6,890 nt of DNA, from the NCBI GenBank assembly GCA_014382915.1, contig JACNIV010000041.1, positions 1-6,890 on the forward strand, given 5' to 3'. This document shows positions 1 through 6,417 of the stretch, piece by piece. This DNA comes from Candidatus Cloacimonadota bacterium. GTDB lineage: Bacteria > Cloacimonadota > Cloacimonadia > Cloacimonadales > TCS61. A program made the position numbers and the translations under genes. Numbering within the stretch: the first letter of the stretch is position 1; each line of letters opens with the position of its first letter. The notes beneath the pieces are model-generated. The model did no database searches. It was not told the DNA's origin and saw only the letters and a list, made by a program, of their open reading frames with translations.

Positions 1-2145
1 CACCTGGCTCTGGAACATAACCCCAACAGCCCTTTGCCTCCTCGAACGGTGGAGATAATAGAACCGGACAGAGTTACAACCTATTTTTTAAAAAGTAAAA
101 AAGAACAAGTATTTATATCTGTATTCATGGGATTTGCCACAGAACAGGCAGTGGCTATTCAAACGTTGATCACTGCCAAAAGAGCTAAAAGAACATTACG
201 TTCTTTTTATTCACCGGTACAAAGATATTCCGAAAGATTAGTACGTAACAAAAGTCTGGCAGAATTTCAGTATTTTACACATACAGAGGAATCGGAAAAT
301 GCAGATGGTGGCGATGAAGCTGCCAGGGTTAAATTCTGGGGTCCCGATGTATTGTACGGACCGGTACATTCAAATACTGATATCTGGGTACAGCAAGGTG
401 GTGGCGGTAACAATCAAGGTTGGCCCACTTTCTATGCTATGGTTACTACAGCAGGTATATTCAGAAATTATAACCAAGGCGGAGCTCCGCTTACACTGGC
501 ACAGAAAGAACAAATATTTCTTGGTGGTTGGGCGGAAGGCTCAGATGGTACGAATCCCATTGTTTTTGAACCTGATGCAGAACTTATCCGGCAAAATGGA
601 ATACCTCTCGGTGTTCCGTCTACCGATATTGTGTATGTAAAGATTCAAGGTGGCAGCTTTATCAGCATGTATGGTAATATTGTAGAAACCGGGATTGAAG
701 AGTTCGAGGTTTATAGCTGGTATCCGCATAATGCAGCAGCAGCAAATGCAATCATAAATGCCGGTGGAAACTGGTATGAAGATAGTGATAATATCTGGAC
801 AAATTACGTTACAATATACGATACTATCTGGACTCCCGGTACAAGTTGTCCTGTAAATAATCAGTCCGTTTGGGTAGAATATGGTCAACTCTGGATAGAA
901 GGATACGTTGCCGGAAAACAAACATTTGGTTGTGCCGATACTATTTTCATAGTGGGTGATATTACCTATTACAATACTGAATACGGTGATCCACCTGATG
1001 ATCCTGATGATCCAAATTTAACCGATTATTTTGGGCTGGTTTCTGAAAAGAAGTTATTAATAAGGTATAAACATAAAGACCCATTTGAAAATATGGAGTT
1101 AGATAATGATAATTGTATTGATATAATGCTATATGGTGCTTATGCTGCCATAGGAGAAGGAGATCAAAGCCAGCAGGGTGCAATGTACTGTCATGAAGAT
1201 GGCATTTTCACCTTTCAGTATCATCATCCACACGGTTCTACACCAGATTTTGAAGCCCCTAGTCCTTATATTTCAGATGAATATTCCATAACTCTTTTCG
1301 ATTCAGGCGGCAATGGCTGGAACGGGGCATCTTTAGATGTAATTGTAGATGAAATAACTGTCCTGGATGATATTACATGTTATGCAAGTCAAAGTTCATA
1401 TACATTCACTGTTGAAAATGGAGATATTATAGAGACTTCATACACTCAAGGTGGAAATGGAGATGAACACACCTATGAAATTTATAATCAAAATGGGGAT
1501 ATGGTTGCTTCAGATGGACCATCTCCAGGTCCAGGCATTACATATCAAGTATTTCTTCCACCATCAGATGAGGATACGCTCTATACCTATATAGATCTTC
1601 ATAAATTCATCTTTCCCATTACTCTGAATATACCACCCAATATAGAAGGTTTTAAATTACATGGGAATACACCAATAGTTAACTCAACCTGCGGTTATCC
1701 TTATGAATCTCCCGGATACTTGAACAGCTATCCGAATAATAATTCTTCGAACTATGCTGTGCCATACGGAACCGATTATCCCTGGTATAACCCTGTCTGG
1801 CCCGAATCTTCCAATGATATTGTTTCTATTTTTTCGACAGGCCCTTTTGAACGTGGTACAATAACTATCTTCGGAGCAATTGCACAACGTCGTAGAGGTT
1901 TTGTCCATCGTTCAGGTGGTGACGATTATAACCATCCAGGTGACAATCAATGGGAAATGGATATTTATCATTATGATGGAGACCACGGATCTTCAGGTTA
2001 TAGTAAAGATTATCATTATGATCAAAGATTTTTGTATGTGCAACCCCCGGATTATCCACAGATATACGAGGGCTTTGGTGAAGCAACTCTTACAGCATTT
2101 AAAAAAGAGTCGTGGTCTTTCAAATCACCACCAAAATCTTTTTGA
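1..2145 (+). CDS. Large secreted pilus-associated-type protein (DUF4900/PilX-like), 5' partial
   Basis: The reading frame is open from base 1 to the TGA at 2143-2145, giving 714 residues. The first in-frame start-like codon (TTG at 34) has no Shine-Dalgarno and coding-type sequence precedes it, so the true start is upstream. Motifs in order are WGPDVLYGPVHSN (337-375), an Asp/Pro linker (about 985-1020), FTFQYHHPHGSTP (about 1207-1245), a GNGWNG-type module (about 1273-1563), GAIAQRRRGFVHRSG (1873-1917) and YHYDQRFLYVQPPDYP (2011-2058). The GPVHSN and YDxRF...PPDYP elements recall DUF4900/PilX-like proteins coded beside type IV pilus genes; this match is from memory. The protein is rich in Tyr, Trp, Asn, Asp and Gly, as in exported surface proteins. 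Any signal or prepilin N-terminus lies outside the window. It precedes pilM by 39 nt on the same strand, so a role as a minor pilin-like or pilus surface component is plausible but inferred. Coding is certain; function is not. Confidence 0.8.
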   Translation, partial: HLALEHNPNSPLPPRTVEIIEPDRVTTYFLKSKKEQVFISVFMGFATEQAVAIQTLITAKRAKRTLRSFYSPVQRYSERLVRNKSLAEFQYFTHTEESENADGGDEAARVKFWGPDVLYGPVHSNTDIWVQQGGGGNNQGWPTFYAMVTTAGIFRNYNQGGAPLTLAQKEQIFLGGWAEGSDGTNPIVFEPDAELIRQNGIPLGVPSTDIVYVKIQGGSFISMYGNIVETGIEEFEVYSWYPHNAAAANAIINAGGNWYEDSDNIWTNYVTIYDTIWTPGTSCPVNNQSVWVEYGQLWIEGYVAGKQTFGCADTIFIVGDITYYNTEYGDPPDDPDDPNLTDYFGLVSEKKLLIRYKHKDPFENMELDNDNCIDIMLYGAYAAIGEGDQSQQGAMYCHEDGIFTFQYHHPHGSTPDFEAPSPYISDEYSITLFDSGGNGWNGASLDVIVDEITVLDDITCYASQSSYTFTVENGDIIETSYTQGGNGDEHTYEIYNQNGDMVASDGPSPGPGITYQVFLPPSDEDTLYTYIDLHKFIFPITLNIPPNIEGFKLHGNTPIVNSTCGYPYESPGYLNSYPNNNSSNYAVPYGTDYPWYNPVWPESSNDIVSIFSTGPFERGTITIFGAIAQRRRGFVHRSGGDDYNHPGDNQWEMDIYHYDGDHGSSGYSKDYHYDQRFLYVQPPDYPQIYEGFGEATLTAFKKESWSFKSPPKSF
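994..1011 (+). repeat. 9-bp tandem repeat coding an Asp/Pro linker
   Basis: Two exact copies of cctgatgat encode the PDDPDD part of a PPDDPDDP stretch. It lies between the GPVHSN-containing N-terminal region and the block that starts with a LTDYFGLVSEKK-like sequence, so it reads as a rigid acidic interdomain linker. Such linkers can expand or contract by replication slippage without breaking frame. Confidence 0.55.
1273..1571 (+). other. GNGWNG-type beta-sandwich module inside the secreted protein
   Basis: The segment opens with an alternating hydrophobic strand and DSGGNGWNG (1300-1326). It continues with strand-like stretches ending in YEIYNQNGDMVASDG, about 97 residues in all. This pattern matches the 'DSxGDGWNG' modules seen repeatedly in secreted proteins of Bacteroidetes and relatives; that identification is from memory. 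It sits between two blocks that read as one continuous family domain (HPHGSTP before, YTYIDLHKFIFP after), so it looks inserted. The sequence tcagatga occurs at both edges (1273-1280 and 1564-1571), both times in frame as Ser-Asp-Glu, 291 bp apart. The module is probably a carbohydrate- or surface-facing fold, but no ligand can be assigned. Confidence 0.5.
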
Positions 2146-2170
2146 TATAAATAATAAATAACCAAATAAT
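2142..2170 (+). promoter_or_regulatory. Weak candidate sigma70-type promoter in the gap before pilM
   Basis: The 39-nt gap 2146-2184 is nearly pure A+T. TTGATA (2142-2147, overlapping the upstream TGA) and AATAAT (2165-2170) each match the sigma70 boxes at five of six positions with 17-bp spacing. The start point would fall near 2177, leaving a leader of only about 8 nt that begins inside the pilM Shine-Dalgarno, which counts against it. In DNA this AT-rich such matches arise by chance. No terminator-like hairpin separates the two genes, so read-through is equally likely. Confidence 0.15.
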
Positions 2171-2184
2171 TAATGTGAGGTTAC

Positions 2185-2889
2185 ATGGCTAAAAAGAAAA
2201 AGATCAGATTCAAGGAATCTATCGGTCTGGACATAGGCAATCATAGTATCAAAATGGTTCACCTCAAGAAGTTGCATCATGGTTACAAGCTCTTGAACTG
2301 TGAAGTCCGTCCGACAATTCCTGAAGGAATCGAACCAATTTTATCGGATCTCTCACCAGATCGTTTTGCTCCTATTTTGTCCGGTATGCTGAAATCGATG
2401 AAATTAAAGCCTAAAAAAATAAAGCATATTGTCTCTTCTATCGGCGGCGATAATGCCAGCATCAAACAGATAAAAACGATCTTCCTGCCGGATGACGAGT
2501 TGGAATCCGCGCTGTTTTTTGAAGCTAAAAAACACCTTCCTATAAGTGGTGCGGAGATGCTTCTCGATTATCAGGTTCTTAGTGTTGAAGAAAAAACCAA
2601 TAATATGAATATTCTTCTTGCATCTTCCACCAAATCGCTTCTGCAGGAACATTCCAACATTCTCACTTCTGCCGGTTTAACTCCAGGCATCGTAGACTTG
2701 GAATCATTGGCTGTAGCAAACAGTTTTATGCTTAATGAAAACGTGGAAGATGGTGTGTATGTGATCCTGAATATCGGAGCATTTAAAACCAATATGATCA
2801 TCTACGGACCCAAAGCAAAATTCTTTGCCCGTGATATCGGTTGGGGTGGGTACAATTTCACTAAAGATATCATGAAACAAAAAATATAA
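2185..2889 (+). CDS. pilM: Type IV pilus assembly protein PilM, N-terminal part (frameshifted gene)
   Basis: PilM is a cytoplasmic actin-like ATPase-fold protein that binds the N-terminal tail of PilN and couples the cytoplasmic pilus machinery to the inner-membrane alignment complex. The ATG at 2185 follows GTGAGG (2175-2180). The nucleotide-fold phosphate-1 loop is GLDIGNHSIKMV (residues 14-25). An SHS2/1C-type region follows (about 98-135, with FEAKKHLPIS), then a phosphate-2-like VILNIGAFKTNMIIY (about 192-206), in which the usual Asp is Asn. The frame stops at TAA 2887-2889 after 234 residues, while PilM proteins are normally about 350. The missing C-terminal third continues directly in frame 3. 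Restoring one A in the run at 2879-2884 gives a normal 356-residue protein. This is either a real mutation or a homopolymer sequencing error. The family assignment is firm from motifs and gene order. Confidence 0.9.
   Translation: MAKKKKIRFKESIGLDIGNHSIKMVHLKKLHHGYKLLNCEVRPTIPEGIEPILSDLSPDRFAPILSGMLKSMKLKPKKIKHIVSSIGGDNASIKQIKTIFLPDDELESALFFEAKKHLPISGAEMLLDYQVLSVEEKTNNMNILLASSTKSLLQEHSNILTSAGLTPGIVDLESLAVANSFMLNENVEDGVYVILNIGAFKTNMIIYGPKAKFFARDIGWGGYNFTKDIMKQKI
2879..2884 (+). other. Six-A run, likely site of the pilM frameshift
   Basis: The sequence c-AAAAAA-t lies inside the only interval (2865-2889) where both reading frames are open. Adding one A changes the reading from Gln-Lys-Ile-stop to Gln-Lys-Asn-Ile-Ser-Phe-Glu-Glu and restores the full PilM frame. 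It is not a canonical X-XXY-YYZ slippery heptamer, because the P-site codon would be CAA slipping to ACA, and six A residues is short for efficient transcriptional slippage. A one-base deletion, real or technical, is the simplest reading. Confidence 0.75.
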
Positions 2890-3254
2890 GCTTTGAAGAA
2901 GCAGAAAATTATAAACTTGAGCATGGTTTAAAAAAAGCTGATGTTTCCGATAGTAAATCTTCTCTTATAGCGCTCGATATCACCGAAAATACCACTGCCG
3001 AACATATTGCCCAGGAAGTAAAAAGATCTCTCAGGTTTTATGTGAAGGAAGCAAGTAATAGTGACTTCCGAAAAATATTGCTGGCTGGTGGAAGTGCTAA
3101 ATTAATTGGTTTGAGTGAATTTTTGGAAGAGCAGTTAAAACTTTCTACCGAAGTTTATAATCCGTTTTTAGATTTAGATAAGTCCGATAAATTCTCTCAC
3201 GAGAAAGACCCTCAGTTTGCACTGGCCCTGGGCTTGGCAATGAGACCGGAATAG
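2883..3254 (+). CDS. pilM: PilM, C-terminal part in the shifted frame
   Basis: This frame continues PilM after the -1 shift. It begins NISFEEAENYKLEHG, the usual 'EAExxK' segment following the GG-xx-T region of PilM, and ends with the adenosine-binding loop ILLAGGSAKLIGL (about 3069-3107) and a C-terminal stretch ending LALGLAMRPE. The first possible start codon in this frame is GTG at 3042, with no convincing Shine-Dalgarno, and it would omit about 53 residues of conserved sequence. An independent gene is therefore unlikely; the segment belongs to the broken pilM. The frame is open only from 2865, so the shift must lie between 2865 and 2889. The TAG at 3252-3254 is followed after 10 nt by pilN. 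Confidence 0.85.
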   Translation, partial: NISFEEAENYKLEHGLKKADVSDSKSSLIALDITENTTAEHIAQEVKRSLRFYVKEASNSDFRKILLAGGSAKLIGLSEFLEEQLKLSTEVYNPFLDLDKSDKFSHEKDPQFALALGLAMRPE

Positions 3255-3264
3255 AGGAGAGGTT

Positions 3265-3858
3265 ATGCAACAATTTTATTTCAAAATAAACCTGAATAAA
3301 TTTGGCGAATTAAGAAAGCAGATAGAAACAGAAAAAAGAACCTTTAATGCAACAGCAATATCGTATGGCATAACCCTGGTTATCGTATCGATTATCGTGA
3401 TGCTGCTTAATTTCAACTTGAATAGCAAGATTGAAAACCGTAAAATTTTATTACAGGATATCAAGGAAGAGATCGAAACTTATGAAGTTAGTGGAGAGTT
3501 CCTTTCTTCAAAAGACCTGCAAAGGTTAGCTAAAGTGATTACAGAGAGGATTTTCTGGTCAAAGAAACTGGTAGCAATTTCAGAAAAGACCACCGATAAA
3601 ATAGCGATCACGCATTTCTCTTTCAAGGGTGGCCACCTCAGTTTATATGGTATAACCAGGTTGGATAAAGAACAGAGGGAGTTTGATCTAATTAACAATT
3701 TCATTAACGAATTGAAAAGTAATAAACAGATAAATATAGATTTTCCTGAAATCCAATTTGTAAAATCTACCTATGATATCGAGAAAGATGTTGAGATATT
3801 ACGTTTCCAGATCGACTGTATTACCAAGGATTCCGAAAAGAAGGGAGGTCGATCATGA
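3265..3858 (+). CDS. pilN: Type IV pilus inner-membrane protein PilN
   Basis: PilN is a bitopic inner-membrane protein: its short cytoplasmic tail docks into PilM and its periplasmic domain pairs with PilO. The protein has 197 residues, normal for the family. The tail holds FKINLNKF (residues 6-13), matching the conserved INL(L/N) PilM-binding motif. One transmembrane helix follows at about 31-50 (TAISYGITLVIVSIIVMLLN). Next come a coiled-coil-like stretch (about 52-75, rich in Lys/Glu with Leu/Ile spacing) and an alpha/beta periplasmic domain with ITHFSFKGGHLSLYG-like strands (about 113-127). The start at 3265 is set by AGGAGAGG (3255-3262), directly after the pilM stop. The end overlaps pilO in an ATGA, which suggests translational coupling and fits the equal amounts needed for PilN-PilO heterodimers. 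Assignment rests on topology, motif and position, because sequence conservation in this family is low. Confidence 0.87.
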   Translation: MQQFYFKINLNKFGELRKQIETEKRTFNATAISYGITLVIVSIIVMLLNFNLNSKIENRKILLQDIKEEIETYEVSGEFLSSKDLQRLAKVITERIFWSKKLVAISEKTTDKIAITHFSFKGGHLSLYGITRLDKEQREFDLINNFINELKSNKQINIDFPEIQFVKSTYDIEKDVEILRFQIDCITKDSEKKGGRS

Positions 3859-4415
3859 TGCAGCAAAAATATCTCATTCTGCTTTGTGCTATCATTCTTA
3901 CTGCAATGTGTTTCTTCTATCTCAGTTCAAAATCGATCAATGCTAAGATGGCAAAAATAAATGTCTATGATAAGCATATAAAAGCGGAACAGGAAAAGCT
4001 TAACAGCGCTAAAGTTCTTAACGAACAACTGGAGGAGATCTCCAAAATTATTTTTCAAAGTATGACAGACAAGGGGGAATTTTCATCGGAAGAAGTAAAT
4101 ACTTTCATCAAGAAACTCACCGATATGGCGGATAAGTACGAAATTGCTGTGCATTCTATCTTTCCCAAAGTTGTTGCCACTACGTCGACGTATTTAGTAG
4201 AGCAGCAATATACAACGATTCTTAATTGTACTTTTATACAAATGGGACGATTCCTTTCTGAAATGGAAAGCTTTGATAACATAATCAAGATCAAAACCCT
4301 GGATATTACACCTTTGAGTAAAGACAGAAATGATGATAATGGTGATATAGAAACTGCAACACGTTACAAAGTAACTCTCGAACTTTCTACTTTAAAGATC
4401 ATAAAGGAGAGATAG
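3855..4415 (+). CDS. pilO: Type IV pilus inner-membrane protein PilO
   Basis: PilO is the partner of PilN: an inner-membrane-anchored periplasmic protein of the alignment complex (related to GspM) with a ferredoxin-like C-terminal fold. This one has 186 residues. A transmembrane helix lies near the N-terminus (about 6-23), followed by a long coiled coil (about 28-68). The globular domain includes FIKKLTDMADKYEIAVHSIFP (about 90-110), TILNCTFIQMGRFLSEMESF and IIKIKTLDITPL, which is the usual PilO order of helix, strand, 'fLxxiE' helix and strand. Shine-Dalgarno GGGAGG (3843-3848) precedes two adjacent ATG codons. The ATG at 3855 overlaps the pilN stop; the ATG at 3858 would be equally usable and shortens the protein by one residue. 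The gap to the next gene is one nucleotide. Confidence 0.85.
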   Translation: MMQQKYLILLCAIILTAMCFFYLSSKSINAKMAKINVYDKHIKAEQEKLNSAKVLNEQLEEISKIIFQSMTDKGEFSSEEVNTFIKKLTDMADKYEIAVHSIFPKVVATTSTYLVEQQYTTILNCTFIQMGRFLSEMESFDNIIKIKTLDITPLSKDRNDDNGDIETATRYKVTLELSTLKIIKER

Positions 4416-4416
4416 T

Positions 4417-4968
4417 ATGGAACATAAATATTTGAAAGATTTTGTAATTATCTTGATCGTAACCTTAATGATCGCTTTTGGTATGAAAGATTACAATCTC
4501 TATCATAAAGTGTACAAAGTCCCCACCGATTCCATGTACAAGAAGATAGCGCTTAGTGAAGGGCTTTTAACAGAGATCCATAATATTGAGGAATCTATCA
4601 GAGATAGAAAACAGTTTGTCTTCACAGTTATAAAGGATCCATTGGAACAAAATCTTATAGTAAAAACTATTAAGGACATCGAGAAACAATGGCGTGAAGA
4701 AGTGGAAAATATGGTACGTCTCGAATCTACAATAGTTCCTGAAAATGGCAGGAAACAAGCTGCAATTTCTTATAAGGGGAAAACAGTTATCTACAGTATT
4801 GGTGATAAATTCATCAAGGGAGAAATCACTGATATTCGTGAAGGTGAAATAACTTACACTTATCAAAATATTTTGGGAGTTCTTAAGCTTCAGAAATTAC
4901 CGGAGCGACCTAAAGAAATTCAACAGACCACAAGCAAAACAAAAAAATCAAGAGAATATAATTGGTAA
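4417..4968 (+). CDS. pilP: PilP/GspC-like periplasmic linker protein
   Basis: By position between pilO and pilQ this is the PilP equivalent, the periplasmic connector from the PilNO complex to the secretin. The C-terminal region (residues 111-158) has the PilP/GspC homology-region pattern: AAISYKGKTVIYSIGDKF, then GEITDIREGEITYTY and GVLKL, with the central Ile-Gly-Asp turn (128-130). A KDPL at 73-76 sits where PilP proteins carry an RDPF-like motif. Classical PilP is a lipoprotein, but this protein has no cysteine anywhere. It starts with a short hydrophobic segment (about 9-23) without a cleavage site, which fits a GspC-type membrane anchor. That segment is only about 15 residues, short for a full helix. 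The tail after 160 is Lys/Gln/Thr-rich and probably disordered. AAGGAGA (4404-4410) precedes the ATG, one base after the pilO stop. Assignment is mainly by gene order and the C-terminal pattern. Confidence 0.72.
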   Translation: MEHKYLKDFVIILIVTLMIAFGMKDYNLYHKVYKVPTDSMYKKIALSEGLLTEIHNIEESIRDRKQFVFTVIKDPLEQNLIVKTIKDIEKQWREEVENMVRLESTIVPENGRKQAAISYKGKTVIYSIGDKFIKGEITDIREGEITYTYQNILGVLKLQKLPERPKEIQQTTSKTKKSREYNW

Positions 4969-4984
4969 TATTTAAGGAGAATGT

Positions 4985-6409
4985 ATGAGAAAATTTAATG
5001 TTAACGTAGTGCTGGTGATGCTTTTAATAGTACTTTTTACCGGTAGTCTTTTTGCGCAGGATGATACTAAAAGTCTTTTGTACAAGAAAATAACACTGAA
5101 TGCCGAAGATGCTTCCATCTCTCATATTGTTTCCACTATGGCACACCTGAGTGGTTGCAATATAGTTCTGGCAATGGATGTTAAAACAGAAAAGGCAGAA
5201 ACGGAAGAAAGAAAAATTACCATTCATCTGAAAGAAGTACCGATTGAGCAGGCTCTGGCGCTCGTGGTAAAATCAATTGGTCTTTCCTATCGATTAGTTG
5301 GAGAAAAAACCTTTATCGTAGGAGAAAAAGCTCGTATCGAAGAAGAAATTGGCGAAAGAACTTATATTATCAACCTTAATTATGTTGATGCAGATAAAAT
5401 AGTAAAAGCTCTTTCCATTATGCCCGGTGAAGCAGTTCCCATTGAGGGACAGAATTCCATTTTGCTGCGTGCCAATCCGGAAACATTTGCCGAAATTAGC
5501 AAAAAACTGGAAGAGATAGATATTCCGCAGAAACAGATCGAGATCAGGGCACGCTTGATAGAGATCTCTGTTTCCGATGCAAAGAAATTCGGTATTGACT
5601 GGACCAAGCTGAATCACCTTACCACCATCCTGGCAGAAGATGCTATGACAGCCGATGGTGTGGGACTTCCCTACAATTACACAGATGAAACCGGTGCAAT
5701 TCCACATGGAGATCTTGTTCCATTGGGAGAACTTCCGGAAAGTCAATATTTCCAGCGCCTGGATGACCTGGCTGATATGGGTCTTTTCAGCCGCCAGATG
5801 ACAGCTTTTGATATTACTATTGACTGGCTTCTGGAAAACAATGTAGCTAAGCTTCTTACCGATACCAGAATAACTGCTCTTAATGGTGAGGAAGCCGAGA
5901 TCCACATAGGTGAGATCATTCCTTTTATTGCGGAAGATTCCGAAAAGAACATTCAGGTAGAACGTGAGGAAGTAGGAATAAAACTGAAAGTAAAGCCAAA
6001 AGTAAATAGAGATGGATTTATTACTACAAAAATAGAACCCGAAGTCAGTTCGGTTCTGGAACTTGTGGGTGGATATATACCCAGAACTAAGGTGAGAAAA
6101 ATCACTTCTACCGTAACTGTTCCCGACGGACAGAGGATAATTGTTGGTGGTTTATTGAACTCCAATATTGTAAAAACAGTGAACAAAGTTCCGCTTCTTG
6201 GTTCAATTCCCATTCTGGGCTATCTCTTTCAACATCATGTAACAAACGTGAACACTACAGACCTCATCATCGAGATCACACCTCGTGTGGTTACATTCGA
6301 TGATTATAATGTGGAATACGATATAGATAAACGCCTTGAAAAAAAATTGATCAAGGAGAAAATTCCTGAAGAAAATCAGGAAAAAGTTCCTGAAGAAATT
6401 CAGGAATAG
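4985..6409 (+). CDS. pilQ: Type IV pilus secretin PilQ (GspD/PilQ superfamily)
   Basis: This gene codes the outer-membrane secretin ring through which the pilus leaves the cell. It has 474 residues. A Sec signal peptide (1-24, charged start, hydrophobic core, cleavage after LFA) leads into an N0/STN-like domain (about 34-115) and an N1/NolW-like Secretin_N domain (about 125-182). The secretin core runs from KQIEIRARLIEIS (about 183) to ITPRVV (about 440). The core carries the family signature VPLLGSIPILGYLF (402-415) preceded by IIVGGLL. A variable insert (about 205-285) precedes the DWLLENN-LLTDTRITALNG block. It is much shorter than proteobacterial PilQ (around 700 residues) and shows no AMIN domains, so peptidoglycan attachment must differ. 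The tail ends in two near-identical octapeptides (KIPEENQE, KVPEEIQE). AAGGAGA (4974-4980) sets the ATG, 16 nt after pilP. Choosing PilQ over GspD rests on the pilMNOP context. Confidence 0.92.
   Translation: MRKFNVNVVLVMLLIVLFTGSLFAQDDTKSLLYKKITLNAEDASISHIVSTMAHLSGCNIVLAMDVKTEKAETEERKITIHLKEVPIEQALALVVKSIGLSYRLVGEKTFIVGEKARIEEEIGERTYIINLNYVDADKIVKALSIMPGEAVPIEGQNSILLRANPETFAEISKKLEEIDIPQKQIEIRARLIEISVSDAKKFGIDWTKLNHLTTILAEDAMTADGVGLPYNYTDETGAIPHGDLVPLGELPESQYFQRLDDLADMGLFSRQMTAFDITIDWLLENNVAKLLTDTRITALNGEEAEIHIGEIIPFIAEDSEKNIQVEREEVGIKLKVKPKVNRDGFITTKIEPEVSSVLELVGGYIPRTKVRKITSTVTVPDGQRIIVGGLLNSNIVKTVNKVPLLGSIPILGYLFQHHVTNVNTTDLIIEITPRVVTFDDYNVEYDIDKRLEKKLIKEKIPEENQEKVPEEIQE
6359..6406 (+). 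repeat. Tandem 24-bp repeat at the pilQ 3' end, each unit a hairpin
   Basis: Two head-to-tail 24-bp units (6359-6382 and 6383-6406) match at 22 of 24 bases and encode KIPEENQE-KVPEEIQE, the last residues of PilQ. Each unit is also palindromic. Unit 1 pairs TTCCTGA (6363-6369) with TCAGGAA (6376-6382) across a 6-nt loop. Unit 2 pairs TTCCTGAA (6387-6394) with TTCAGGAA (6399-6406) across a GAAA tetraloop. The second stem ends at the base before the TAG stop, whose last two bases begin the next gene's Shine-Dalgarno. No U-tract follows, so this is not an intrinsic terminator. Confidence 0.7.
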
Positions 6410-6413
6410 GAGG
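6408..6413 (+). promoter_or_regulatory. Strong Shine-Dalgarno overlapping the pilQ stop codon
   Basis: AGGAGG begins inside the TAG stop of pilQ (6407-6409) and lies four bases before the ATG at 6418. Ribosomes finishing pilQ would pass directly over the site and open the hairpin just upstream, so translation of the lipoprotein is probably coupled to pilQ. This site also fixes the start of the downstream gene. Confidence 0.75.
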
Positions 6414-6417
6414 TAAT

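Noticed and set aside
34..36. TTG as the start codon of the first gene
   Set aside because: No Shine-Dalgarno precedes it, the frame stays open to base 1, and the protein would begin without any export signal although the rest looks secreted. The gene is cut by the window edge.
1273..1571. Target-site duplication of a transposable element around the GNGWNG module
   Set aside because: There are no terminal inverted repeats or transposase remnants, and the interior codes a folded protein module. The short match fits chance or domain shuffling better than an insertion sequence.
1880..2161. 93-codon + strand frame overlapping the end of the first gene
   Set aside because: Its product is low-complexity (Ile/Val/Met-rich) and is the +2 reading of a well-conserved segment (RRRGFVHRSG to PPDYP), so it is not a gene.
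2877..2890. Programmed -1 ribosomal frameshift in pilM
   Set aside because: The site lacks a canonical slippery heptamer (zero frame is CAA AAA ATA), I see no upstream Shine-Dalgarno-like stimulator or obvious downstream stem, and PilM families are not known to me to use recoding.
5294..5905. 203-codon open frame on the minus strand within pilQ
   Set aside because: It lies wholly opposite a well-supported secretin gene, has no ribosome binding site worth noting, and its product shows no recognisable domain. It is a shadow of the coding strand.
6387..6406. Intrinsic terminator after pilQ
   Set aside because: The 8-bp stem is only moderately GC-rich, lies inside the coding sequence, and is followed by TAGGAGGTAAT rather than a T-tract. 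The downstream gene is clearly meant to be co-transcribed.
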